DNA of 57,495 nt, taken from contig JAHFTC010000010.1 in NCBI GenBank assembly GCA_023269585.1, positions 1-57,495 of the forward strand. Direction: 5' to 3'. Shown in pieces: positions 36,946-44,939 of this stretch. The notes below the pieces were generated by a model. The model had not been told where the DNA came from, did not search any database, and was given only the letters and a program-made list of their open reading frames with translations. The translations under genes and the position numbers were made by a program. The stretch is from Opitutaceae bacterium. Lineage in GTDB: Bacteria; Verrucomicrobiota; Verrucomicrobiia; Opitutales; Opitutaceae. Each line of letters starts with the position of its first letter. The first letter of the stretch is position 1.

Positions 36946-38504
36946 GGCCGCGCCTCCGGCTGGAGCACCAGCACGCAGCTGAACCGCAGCAGCCCGGATT
37001 CGCTCGGTTCGAACCGTTCCTCCTCGACCGCCGCCACCCCCTCCGCCGCCGCCCACTCGCGCAACAGCCCGCGCACCTGATCCAGCCCGCGGCGGCCGTC
37101 TCCACCAGGATCGAGCGCGCAACCGCCGATCATCAGCCGGTGCGCGACGCTCGCCGGGCTGCCGGCGGCCCCGTTGTGCCCGGGCCAAGACCCCGCCACG
37201 GCGCGCGCCGCCTCGCCGGCCGGTTCCAGGCGCTCGAGCCAGATGTCCCCGTGGCGCGCCAGGCGCGCCTCCTGTTCGCCCAGCCAGGTCGCCCAGCCGG
37301 TGCGCACCCGCTCCAGTTCCGTCAGCACCGCCAACTCGCGTTGACAAGTTTCCAGTTCGCGCTGCCGCTCCGCCAACAGGCGCTGCGCTGCGCGCCACGG
37401 CTCCAGCTCGCGCCCGAGCGCCACCGCCTGCGCCTCGCGGCTCCCGACCGCGGATCGCAGCCCCCACACCGTCGCGGCCGCCGTCGCCGCAGCAACCCCG
37501 AGGGCCACCAGCCAACGCCCGCGGTTGCGCCGAAAGACATTCTCGCGCTGCCGCGCCTCCGGCAGAAGGTTGACCGCCCCGCCGCCCCGCGCCGCGACCG
37601 CGAGCGCCGTTCCCACCACCGCACCGAATTGGTGGGACAACGCCGCCGCCCCGCTGGCCGAACGGCCGATCCGCACCCGGCGCAGCGCGTCGAAACGCTC
37701 CACCCGTGCCGCCGCGCCAAGGACACAACGTTCAACCGCTTCGGGATCCAGCGCGTCCGGCCCGCCGAGCAGCAACACCGGCGGTGGCGCCGTCTCCTCG
37801 GCACCGCGCCCTTCCTCCGCCAGACGCAGCATCTCCGCGCCAAGCCGGCGCACGCGCAGATCGTCGCCGCTCACCGTGGCGTCGTTCCCGCTCGGCTCCC
37901 CCGGTCCCGCCGGAACCGGGGCCATCGCCGGCAAACCGATCAGGCGCACCGCTGCCATGTCGCCACCGCACCGCACCAGCAGCGCGGTGGACTGCTCCAC
38001 CTCCGCCAGGATCGCGCCACGCTGCTCCGGATAGTTGTGCGCCAGCGCCAAGCTCAGCGCCGCCGCTCGCGGCACGATCGCGTCCAGGCGCACACCTGCG
38101 GCCGCCGCCTCGGCCGCGAACGTCTCCGCCGCCTCACCCTTCATCGCCGAAAGCTGGACCCGTCGCCCCCCGTCTCCGCTGGGCATCCAATCCCAGCACA
38201 ACTCTTCGAGCGGCCGTGGGATCGCTTGCGCCGCCTCGAAGCGCACCACCCGTTCCTGCTGCGCCCGCGCGACCGCCGGCAGCTCGATGAGCTTCGTCAA
38301 CGTGAGATTGGGCGCCGGGGAAGCCGCGAATCGCGTACCGTGGCGCAGGGTGTCCGGTAGCTCCGGCCACTGCGCGCCCTCGTCGGTGCGCCGCGGCAGC
38401 AGGGCGTACTCCTCCAGCATCAGCTCGCCATCGGCCGCGGGGGTGAACGCTCCGACAACGCTCCGACTGGTGCCGCACTCGATCGCGACAATTCGGGCTC
38501 GCAT
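36942..38504 (-). CDS. PilM-like pilus ATPase-fold protein fused to PilN-like region (Amuc_1101-like)
   Basis: 520 residues. The N-terminal ~340 residues have the actin/FtsA-like PilM fold: IVAIECGTSRSVVGAF at the start, LTLTKLIELPAV, and a central region with VLLLGGPDALDP. After NLLPEARQRENVFRRNRGRW, itself a PilN-type cytosolic motif, comes a membrane helix (~350-368), a coiled coil (~375-420) and a periplasmic domain. PilM and PilN are separate proteins in proteobacteria; here they are joined. ATG 38502-38504. It is the first gene of the pilus operon; the upstream 680 bp hold three inverted repeats. Confidence 0.78.
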   Translation of the reverse strand: MRARIVAIECGTSRSVVGAFTPAADGELMLEEYALLPRRTDEGAQWPELPDTLRHGTRFAASPAPNLTLTKLIELPAVARAQQERVVRFEAAQAIPRPLEELCWDWMPSGDGGRRVQLSAMKGEAAETFAAEAAAAGVRLDAIVPRAAALSLALAHNYPEQRGAILAEVEQSTALLVRCGGDMAAVRLIGLPAMAPVPAGPGEPSGNDATVSGDDLRVRRLGAEMLRLAEEGRGAEETAPPPVLLLGGPDALDPEAVERCVLGAAARVERFDALRRVRIGRSASGAAALSHQFGAVVGTALAVAARGGGAVNLLPEARQRENVFRRNRGRWLVALGVAAATAAATVWGLRSAVGSREAQAVALGRELEPWRAAQRLLAERQRELETCQRELAVLTELERVRTGWATWLGEQEARLARHGDIWLERLEPAGEAARAVAGSWPGHNGAAGSPASVAHRLMIGGCALDPGGDGRRGLDQVRGLLREWAAAEGVAAVEEERFEPSESGLLRFSCVLVLQPEARP

Positions 38505-38627
38505 ACGTTGGGCTGGGTGTATGCGGGGGGCGGAGGCATGCCGCCACTTCGGCACTACCGCCGCAAGTCGAATATCACCCGCCACCGCAGTTTTCCCCAT
38601 TCCGCCCCCGACGCCGCACTCCGGCCC

Positions 38628-38675
38628 AAGAACGCAGATCCCCGTCCGACCGCGACACGATTCTGCGTCTTTCTT
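38628..38675. repeat. ~45-bp inverted repeat with conserved core, copy A
   Basis: Left arm ends ACGCAGA, core CGTCCGACCGCGACAC, right arm TTCTGCGTCTT. The arms are complementary apart from one slipped base. Confidence 0.8.
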
Positions 38676-38757
38676 CACCTGCCCCCGTGGTGCGCCCGGC
38701 GTGACCGCGCATTCCCCGCCGAACGCCCTTACGCCTTGCGCTCATCCCCCCTGGCCC

Positions 38758-38802
38758 AAAGACGCAAAAGTTAGTCCGACCGCGACACGGTTTTGCGTCT
38801 TC
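38758..38802. repeat. ~45-bp inverted repeat with conserved core, copy B
   Basis: Perfect 11-bp arms AAGACGCAAAA / TTTTGCGTCTT around a core containing GTCCGACCGCGACAC. Confidence 0.85.
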
Positions 38803-38923
38803 GCGCCCAGGGCCCGGCGTCGCCCACGCTCGTCTCCGGGAGTCCCTAACGGTGCCCCCGCGGGCCGCTCGCCCGCCGCCACTTCGCCACCCGCTACGGC
38901 TCCCGCGCGCACCACTTCTCCGA

Positions 38924-38969
38924 AAAAGACGCAAATCTTCGTCCGACCGCGACAGAGAGTTGCGTCTTT
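38924..38969. repeat. ~45-bp inverted repeat with conserved core, copy C
   Basis: Perfect 10-bp arms AAAGACGCAA / TTGCGTCTTT around a core containing CGTCCGACCGCGACA. Confidence 0.85.
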
Positions 38970-39188
38970 GTCCACCGCCGCCCCCCCAAGACCCTGCGTT
39001 GCGCGTGCGCGGCCTCCCGGTGTCGCCGTCCGACTCCCCGTCACCATCCACCGCGCACAACCTACCGTTCGCTGGTCCACCGCCCTCCGGCCTCCGCACA
39101 CCGCCAATCGCCGAACGGGCACCCCAAATCGCAACTCCACCGGACTTGCCCCGCCCCGCCCCGCCCGCCAACCTCCGCCCTTTTCCCG

Positions 39189-41825
39189 ATGCAGACTTCG
39201 AACCCGCCCTCCGCCGACTACAACTTCACCGAGATCGAACCGCGCTGGCAGCGCGTGTGGGACGAGCTCAAGCCGCAGCGCGCCCTCACCGGCGACGCGC
39301 GTCCGAAGTACTACATCCTCGACATGTTCCCGTACCCCTCGGGCGCCGGCCTCCACCTCGGGCACTGCGAGAACTACGCGATCACCGACATCATGGCCCG
39401 CTACAAGCGCGCCAAGGGTTTCAACGTCCTCTACCCCATCGGCTGGGACGCCTTCGGCCTGCCCACCGAAAACTACGCCGTCAAAACCGGTCGCCACCCC
39501 GCCGACGTTACCCTCGAAAACGTCGCCACCTTCCGCCGCCAACTGAAGTCCTTCGGCGTCTCCTACGACTTCGAACGCGAGGTCGACACCACCGACCCGA
39601 AGTACTTCCGCTGGACGCAGTGGATCTGGCTCCAGCTCTTCAAGAAGGGCCTCGCCTACGTCGAGGAAAAGCCCGTGTGGTGGTGCCCGGCACTCGGCAC
39701 CGTGCTCGCCAACGAGGAGGTGATCGACGGCCTGTCCGAAGTCGGCAAACACCCGGTCGAGCGTCGCCCGCTCCGCCAGTGGGTGTTGCGCATCACCGCC
39801 TACGCCGACCGCCTGCTCGCCGACCTCAAGGACCTCGACTGGCCCGACTCCACGAAGCGAATGCAGGAAGCCTGGATCGGCCGCAGCGAGGGCAGCGAGG
39901 TCGAGTTCGACCTCCCGTCGCTCCCGGGCGAACGGCTCCGCATTTTCACCACGCGCGTCGACACCATCTACGGCGCGACCTACATGGTCATCGCGCCCGA
40001 GCACGCGCTCGCTGCGAAGCTCACCACGCCGGCCCAGAAGGCCGCGGTCGACGCCTACGTGAAGGCCACCGCCTCCAAGAGCGACCTCGAGCGCACCGAG
40101 CTGGCCAAGGACAAGACCGGCGTCTTCACCGGCTCCTACGCCCTCAACCCCGCCACCGGCACGCAGATCCCCGTCTGGATCGCCGACTACGTCCTCGCGA
40201 GCTACGGCACCGGCGCGATCATGGCCGTGCCCGCGCACGACGAGCGCGACTTCGCGTTCGCCCAGAAGTTCGACCTCCCGATCCCGCAGGTCATCGCCCC
40301 GGCCGACGGCTCGACCGTGGAGTTGCCGTTCTGCGACAAGGGCGGCGAGGTAAAGCTCGTCAACTCCGCCGACTGCAACGGCCTCACGCCCGCACAGGCC
40401 AAGGACAAACTCGACGCCCGCTTCGGCGCCGAGAAACGCGGCAAGGGCACCGTGCAGTTCAAGCTCCGCGACTGGCTCTTCTCCCGCCAGCGCTACTGGG
40501 GCGAGCCCTTCCCGATCGTCTGGGTCGGCGAGGCCGACTACCGCGCCACCGTCGCCAGCGGCGCCCAGCTGCCCCAGCTCCCGGCCGAGCCGGTCACTTG
40601 TGTGATCAACGGCGAAACACGTTACGCCCTCCCGCTGCCCGAGACCGCGCTGCCGCTGCAGCTCCCGATCGTGAAGAGCTACCAGCCCACCGGCACCGGC
40701 GAGAGCCCGCTGGCCTCGATGCCCGAGTGGATCGACATCTGGTACAACCCGGCCACCGGCGAGTCCGTGCCCTCCACCGAGCCGCGCCCCGCCGGTGCGC
40801 TCTGGATCCGCGGTCGCCGCGAGTCCAACACCATGCCGCAGTGGGCTGGCTCCTGCTGGTACTACCTGCGCTACACCGACACCCAGAACGCCACCGCCCT
40901 CGCCTCGCCCGAGGCGCTGAACTACTGGGGCGTGCCCGACCTCTACGTCGGCGGTGCCGAGCACGCCGTGCTCCACCTCCTGTACGCGCGTTTCTGGCAC
41001 AAAGTGCTCTTCGACATCGGCGCCGTGCCGACCCACGAACCGTTCACCAAGCTCTTCCACCAGGGCATCATCCTTGGCGAGGACGGTGAAAAGATGTCCA
41101 AGAGCCGCGGCAACGTCGCCAACCCCGACGCCATCATCGCCGACTACGGCACCGACACCCTGCGCCTCTACCTCATGTTCCTCGGACCGCTCGAGGCGAT
41201 GAAGCCGTGGAGCCCGAAGAACATCGAGGGCGTGCACCGTTTCCTCCGCAACCTCTGGCGCGAAGTCGTCGCCGAGGACGGCCAGCTGAATCCGAAGATT
41301 GTCGACGGCCCCGAGCCCGACGCCGAGACCGAGAAACTCCTCCACGCCACGATCAAGAAGGTCGGCGAGGACATCGAGGGACTGCGCTACAACACCGCGA
41401 TCCCGCAGATGATGATTCTGCGTAGCCAGATTCAGAAGGCAGCCCAGGTTTCGCGCAACACCCTCAAGGCGTTCGTGCAGATCCTCCAGCCCTTCGCCCC
41501 GCACCTCGCGCACGAGCTCTGGGCCCGCCTGCACTCCGTGTCCGGAACTGTAGCCGGGGGCGGTGACCCCGGCTCCGTCCCCCCGCTGCATACAGCCCCG
41601 TGGCCCGTCGCCGACGAATCGAAGCTCGTCTCCGACACCATGAAGGTGGTGGTGCAGGTGAACGGCAAACTCCGCGGCGAGTTGATCCTCCCGAAGAGCG
41701 CCGACCAAGCCGCCGCCGAGAAAGCCGCCCTCGAACTCCCGAAGGTGCAGGAGTTCACCGCCGGCAAACAGGTCCGCAAAGTGATCTTCGTCCCCGGCCG
41801 CATCCTGAACCTCGTCGTCGGCTGA
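39189..41825 (+). CDS. leuS: leucyl-tRNA synthetase
   Basis: 878 residues, class I synthetase attaching leucine to tRNA-Leu. The HIGH-type motif is HLGH at 56-59 (within PYPSGAGLHLGH), and KMSKS is at 635-639. The CP1 editing domain is present, with TTRVDTIYGATY and AIMAVPAHDERD. A tRNA-binding C-terminal domain completes a normal bacterial length. ATG 39189 gives the usual short N-terminus before YNFTEIEPRWQ. A terminator follows 63 bp after the stop. Confidence 0.97.
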   Translation: MQTSNPPSADYNFTEIEPRWQRVWDELKPQRALTGDARPKYYILDMFPYPSGAGLHLGHCENYAITDIMARYKRAKGFNVLYPIGWDAFGLPTENYAVKTGRHPADVTLENVATFRRQLKSFGVSYDFEREVDTTDPKYFRWTQWIWLQLFKKGLAYVEEKPVWWCPALGTVLANEEVIDGLSEVGKHPVERRPLRQWVLRITAYADRLLADLKDLDWPDSTKRMQEAWIGRSEGSEVEFDLPSLPGERLRIFTTRVDTIYGATYMVIAPEHALAAKLTTPAQKAAVDAYVKATASKSDLERTELAKDKTGVFTGSYALNPATGTQIPVWIADYVLASYGTGAIMAVPAHDERDFAFAQKFDLPIPQVIAPADGSTVELPFCDKGGEVKLVNSADCNGLTPAQAKDKLDARFGAEKRGKGTVQFKLRDWLFSRQRYWGEPFPIVWVGEADYRATVASGAQLPQLPAEPVTCVINGETRYALPLPETALPLQLPIVKSYQPTGTGESPLASMPEWIDIWYNPATGESVPSTEPRPAGALWIRGRRESNTMPQWAGSCWYYLRYTDTQNATALASPEALNYWGVPDLYVGGAEHAVLHLLYARFWHKVLFDIGAVPTHEPFTKLFHQGIILGEDGEKMSKSRGNVANPDAIIADYGTDTLRLYLMFLGPLEAMKPWSPKNIEGVHRFLRNLWREVVAEDGQLNPKIVDGPEPDAETEKLLHATIKKVGEDIEGLRYNTAIPQMMILRSQIQKAAQVSRNTLKAFVQILQPFAPHLAHELWARLHSVSGTVAGGGDPGSVPPLHTAPWPVADESKLVSDTMKVVVQVNGKLRGELILPKSADQAAAEKAALELPKVQEFTAGKQVRKVIFVPGRILNLVVG

Positions 41826-41830
41826 CGACG

Positions 41831-41861
41831 ATTGCGGGCTGCGGATTTCGGATTGCGGAAT
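41831..41861. repeat. ATTGCGGA-type short tandem element, copy 2
   Basis: Imperfect tandem units of ATTGCGG / GCGGATTTCGG directly after the leuS stop; reverse complement of the type at 31850. Confidence 0.6.
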
Positions 41862-41888
41862 ACTCCGCTCGCGAAGCCCATCATCCCC

Positions 41889-41920
41889 ACGGCCCGGCCT
41901 CCCCGCCGGGCCGTTTCTTT
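41889..41920 (+). terminator. rho-independent terminator of leuS
   Basis: Perfect 10-bp stem ACGGCCCGGC / GCCGGGCCGT around CTCCCC, followed by TTCTTT. Confidence 0.9.
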
Positions 41921-41936
41921 ACGGCCATCTCCCGTC

Positions 41937-41960
41937 GTAGCGAAACTCGCCAGAGTTTCG
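41937..41960 (+). repeat. GTAG-headed REP-like hairpin
   Basis: GTAG followed by CGAAACTC-GCCA-GAGTTTCG, a perfect 8-bp stem. A second imperfect hairpin (GGTCCG...CGGACC) follows within 35 bp. Confidence 0.75.
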
Positions 41961-42096
41961 TCCGCCCGTGGTCCGCTCCTTCAGGACGGACCGCTCGACT
42001 CCACCCGAGTCTGATTGCTCGACCTTGCGTCGCGTCTCCAGTCCGTGCTTTCCGCAAGACCCCCGAGTCCGTACGGTCACCACGTCGCCCCGCCAC

Positions 42097-43662
42097 ATGC
42101 GCTTTCTTCGCCGCCTTCTCCGTTGGATCGGTATGGTCCTCGCCGCGCTTACAACGTTGCTGGTCATAATCGTCGCCTTCGCGATACTCCCTTACCTGCA
42201 GCTTTGGGTCTCACGCCCCCCTACAGAGCTACGATTCAACGCAGAGGCGATTGCAGATCTACCACGGGAGGCGCTCCTAGATCGCCTTCCGAAGCTTGGC
42301 ACATTCCAACTGCGGGAAGTGCTCATGGTCCTGCGCAGCAACACCCAAGCAGGGCACCTCCGACTCGCGGAGCTTCTCGCGACGCCCGCGGCACTTGAGC
42401 CACGCCTACGCGAGGCAGTCGTGAACTGCGTCAGAACTGACCAATACAACGAGGCGTTTGCCCCCACGATCCACCAGCGCCTGTTCACCATCGCAGGCGA
42501 CACCGCCGTCGCCCTCGAGAACCGGCACGCGGCGGTGGAGGCACTCGGCCGTTCCGGTAAATCAGCCGAGCTGCATATTCCCCAGCTCGAATCACTGGCG
42601 GCTTCCGACCCACAGGCCCTCGGCCGAACAGTTGCCATCGCGATCTCTCGCCTGCGCAATACACCAGTTCCAGAGCGACTAGTCGACGACCTCGAAATTG
42701 CACGCCGGGGCGATTATGTCGGATCGGCCATCCGCGCTATCGGCGAATTCGGTTCAGCAGCACACGATATCGGCCCAGAGATCCTCAAAGAGCTGAATCC
42801 CCTCGGCGACGATACCGGGCCATGCGCCGCTCTCACGATTGCCCTGATCGGCTACCGCGAAGGGATTCCCGAGCTCCGTGCTGCCTTGCACTGCCCGACA
42901 GACTGGCGGCTCGTCGCCGCCGCCGCCGAAGCGCTCGGTCGCCTTCAGAGCAAGGAAGCCGAACCTGAACTTGCACTTGTCGCTAGGAACCACTGGGAAC
43001 CGCTTGTCCGCGAGGTCGCGCAAAACGCCGTCGATTCGCTCGTCGGAAGACACGAATACAGAAAGCCCGGGCAAGGCACCGACTGCCTTGAGTACGACCG
43101 CCTCTTCATCGACCAACTGCTGAAGGCTCACAGCGAGGGCTGGTATCCCACCAAGGATGAAATCGCACGCGAGGAGCGGGCCAAGCGCCGAGAGCAGCTC
43201 CGTGTGGCTTGGGTGCGCCTCATCTCCCCGCCGGTAAGAGTGGTTACCTACCAAAGCCGCGAGGGCACGCTGGGGCGAGAAGCCTGGCGGCACCTCCCAC
43301 GACACCGCATAAAGTTCGCTGGCGGACTTCTGCTCGGCTACGATGAGGGTGAGTTCGGCGCGGGGCTCATATTCGTTTCAAAAGCAGGCGAGGCGCGGGC
43401 CTTCCCGATGGGCAACGTCACCCAGCTTGTCCCCTGGAACGACGGAGTAATCGCCCTCACCACAGAAGCCATGATCGACACAAGCCGGCTCTACTTCGTG
43501 CGCGCCCGACCCGACGGCGCTCCGACCGTCGCTCAATTCATGCGCATGCCAAACAGGACGGAGCGTTGCACCGTCGAGGCATCTGGTGCCCTCAATTTCT
43601 ACGGAAGACTCCGTCTCAAGACCAACGGTGAACTTGAGATGCTCCCCGAACACTCCAAGTGA
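42097..43662 (+). CDS. HEAT-repeat membrane-anchored protein, paralogue 2
   Basis: 521 residues, unknown function. It matches paralogue 1 throughout: an N-terminal membrane helix (~11-35), HEAT repeats with AAVEALGRSG, LGRTVAIAISRLRNTP, AAHDIGPEILKELNP and ALIGYREGIPELRAAL, then the C-terminal domain with LPRHRIKFAGGLLLGYDEGE and FGAGLIFVSKAGE. It has an extra charged insert (~340-370, rich in Glu/Lys/Arg) compared with its partner. ATG at 42097 gives the membrane helix; the open frame runs upstream through non-conserved sequence. It lies between REP-like repeats in the accessory stretch and looks less GC-rich than leuS. Confidence 0.75.
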   Translation: MRFLRRLLRWIGMVLAALTTLLVIIVAFAILPYLQLWVSRPPTELRFNAEAIADLPREALLDRLPKLGTFQLREVLMVLRSNTQAGHLRLAELLATPAALEPRLREAVVNCVRTDQYNEAFAPTIHQRLFTIAGDTAVALENRHAAVEALGRSGKSAELHIPQLESLAASDPQALGRTVAIAISRLRNTPVPERLVDDLEIARRGDYVGSAIRAIGEFGSAAHDIGPEILKELNPLGDDTGPCAALTIALIGYREGIPELRAALHCPTDWRLVAAAAEALGRLQSKEAEPELALVARNHWEPLVREVAQNAVDSLVGRHEYRKPGQGTDCLEYDRLFIDQLLKAHSEGWYPTKDEIAREERAKRREQLRVAWVRLISPPVRVVTYQSREGTLGREAWRHLPRHRIKFAGGLLLGYDEGEFGAGLIFVSKAGEARAFPMGNVTQLVPWNDGVIALTTEAMIDTSRLYFVRARPDGAPTVAQFMRMPNRTERCTVEASGALNFYGRLRLKTNGELEMLPEHSK

Positions 43663-43699
43663 CGCCCTACGGTGCTATTTCCATCCACCTTCGCCCGCC

Positions 43700-43903
43700 A
43701 TGAAGAAGGCCGATTTCGAAAACCTCCTCCAAGGCGTCCGCGAGCTGAACGCTGCCCGCCGCGGCACATTGCCGGCCGGCTCCGTCCGAGATCACCGCTG
43801 GGCAGGTTCGCTCGCTGCCTACGGCAAGAACGTCGCGAATCGCGACAGGAACTCCACCCGCACCCGCAACACCGCCAGCCGCAACACCCGGCGTATGCCA
43901 TGA
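43700..43903 (+). pseudogene. possible antitoxin remnant
   Basis: A 67-codon ORF whose first ~22 residues (MKKADFENLLQGVRELNAAR) resemble the opening of small HTH antitoxins (HigA-like). The rest is low-complexity Arg/Asn/Thr sequence without the helix-turn-helix. Probably a gene 5' end fused to unrelated DNA; a REP-like hairpin begins 14 bp later. Weak evidence. Confidence 0.3.
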
Positions 43904-43916
43904 ACCGGTCTTCCCT

Positions 43917-43944
43917 GTAGGTGCGCCTGATTGCAGGCGATTCC
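43917..43944 (+). repeat. GTAG-headed REP-like hairpin
   Basis: GTAGGTG then CGCCTG-ATTG-CAGGCG. With the oppositely oriented element at 44071 it makes an inverted pair ~150 bp apart sharing GCAGGCGATTCC. Confidence 0.75.
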
Positions 43945-44070
43945 AAGGTAGGGCGAACCCTCCGGGTGAGCCGCAGCTCGGTGGGGACGACACTCCGCGT
44001 TCTCCGCGACTCCGCGTGCCACCACTCCAACGCATCCTTTCACGCGGAGCTGCGGAGCGCGCGGGCACCG

Positions 44071-44095
44071 GAATCGCCTGCAAGCAGGCTCCTAC
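44071..44095 (-). repeat. GTAG-headed REP-like hairpin
   Basis: Read on the minus strand: GTAGGA, stem GCCTGC-TT-GCAGGC, then GATTC. Nearly identical to the elements at 43917 and 44722. Confidence 0.8.
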
Positions 44096-44171
44096 ATCCG
44101 GACCATCCACCCGCGATCAGCGCCCGGCGGCATGCTTGCCTCGGAGCGACGCCTAGGGCACCTTCCCGGCC

Positions 44172-44375
44172 ATGATCGACCGCGATCTCTCGCACACCGC
44201 CTTGGAGTTGCCACCGGCCGAGCGTCTTGAACTCGCCCGCCGACTGGTCGAAAGCGTGGTCGCGCCGCTCCCGCTCAGCGATGCCGTACGCGAAGGTATT
44301 CGCCGCATCGAGGACGTGGCAGAGGGCCGAGCCCCGGGCCTGACCGAGGAGCAATATCGCGCCGCGCTGGGATGA
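44172..44375 (+). CDS. addiction-module antitoxin (TIGR02574-like)
   Basis: 67 residues with the pattern of unstable antitoxins paired with ParE/RelE toxins: ALELPPAERLELARRLVESV followed by an acidic-helical middle and LTEEQYRAALG. Its stop overlaps the toxin start (ATGA), so expression is coupled and the antitoxin is made first. It presumably binds and neutralises the downstream toxin and may repress the operon; that is family knowledge, not visible here. Confidence 0.8.
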   Translation: MIDRDLSHTALELPPAERLELARRLVESVVAPLPLSDAVREGIRRIEDVAEGRAPGLTEEQYRAALG

Positions 44376-44692
44376 AGGTCGTCTTCCACCCTGGGTTCCC
44401 GGCCGACCAGCGGAAGTTCGAGGCCAGCTACGCCGAAATCTCCGCCGGACTTGCCCAACGCTTCCGCCGGGAGATCGACGAAGCCATCACCGCGATCAAG
44501 GCCGCGCCCGGAGCCGCGGGACACTTCGTCAACACCGGCTCGTCCGTGGCGACGGAGTTTCGGCGCCGCAACTTGGACGCCTTTCCGTTCTTCGTCCTGT
44601 ACGGATGGACCGGCGACACCCTGATTTTCGGTTCCATCACGCCGACCCGCTCCGATCCACTGCACTGGTTGGCTCGCTTCCCCGGCCGGTGA
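44372..44692 (+). CDS. RelE/ParE-type toxin
   Basis: 106 residues: VVFHPGFPADQ at the start, a helical pair including LAQRFRREIDEAITAIKAAP, and a beta-sheet half with FPFFVLYGWTGDTLIFGSI. This is the RelE/ParE superfamily fold. Members poison gyrase or cleave mRNA; a choice is not possible from sequence. REP-like elements flank the pair on both sides. Confidence 0.82.
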   Translation: MKVVFHPGFPADQRKFEASYAEISAGLAQRFRREIDEAITAIKAAPGAAGHFVNTGSSVATEFRRRNLDAFPFFVLYGWTGDTLIFGSITPTRSDPLHWLARFPGR

Positions 44693-44721
44693 TGGCCGCC
44701 CCGGAGCTCGTCGGGCCCGGC

Positions 44722-44744
44722 ATCGCCTGCGAGCAGGCTCCTAC
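44722..44744 (-). repeat. GTAG-headed REP-like hairpin
   Basis: Minus-strand GTAGGA with stem GCCTGC-TC-GCAGGC; same subtype as 44071, including a shared flank GCGATCAGCG further on. Confidence 0.8.
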
Positions 44745-44820
44745 CGTCGATCCACCCCGCCCGCGATCAGCGGTTCGACAGGCTCAACGCAGGCGAGTGC
44801 CTCCCACCGCAGCCCGGCGC

Positions 44821-44879
44821 CGATCAGCCGGAGCCCACTCCCAAGGCTTCGCCGTTGGCGAAGCCCATCAGTGGTTCGA
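44821..44879 (+). repeat. structured intergenic repeat, copy 2
   Basis: Same ends as copy 1 (CGATCAGCCGGAGCC ... CATCAGTGGTTCGA). The central stem GGCTTCGCC-GTT-GGCGAAGCC is a perfect 9-bp hairpin; compared with copy 1 a T-A pair is replaced by C-G. Confidence 0.78.
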
Positions 44880-44895
44880 TGCCGCCCGGGGCATA

Positions 44896-44922
44896 CGGAC
44901 GGCGGCGGAGCGCCGTCCCTAC
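44896..44922 (-). repeat. GTAG-headed REP-like hairpin
   Basis: Minus strand: GTAG then GGACGGCG...CGCCGTCC, an 8-bp stem with a 6-nt loop. It lies 18 bp beyond the stop of the UPF0158 gene. Confidence 0.75.
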
Positions 44923-44939
44923 CTTCAAACCACAAGCGT

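Larger units (their letters stand above)
38505..39188. other. divergent control region of the pilus operon and leuS
   Basis: 684 bp between divergent genes with no credible ORF. It is dominated by three spaced copies of a ~45-bp inverted repeat (38628, 38758, 38924). Segments between copies also look partly similar (GCGCCCGGCGT-like), suggesting duplication of ~130-170-bp units. No T-run terminator or clear promoter could be assigned. Confidence 0.65.
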
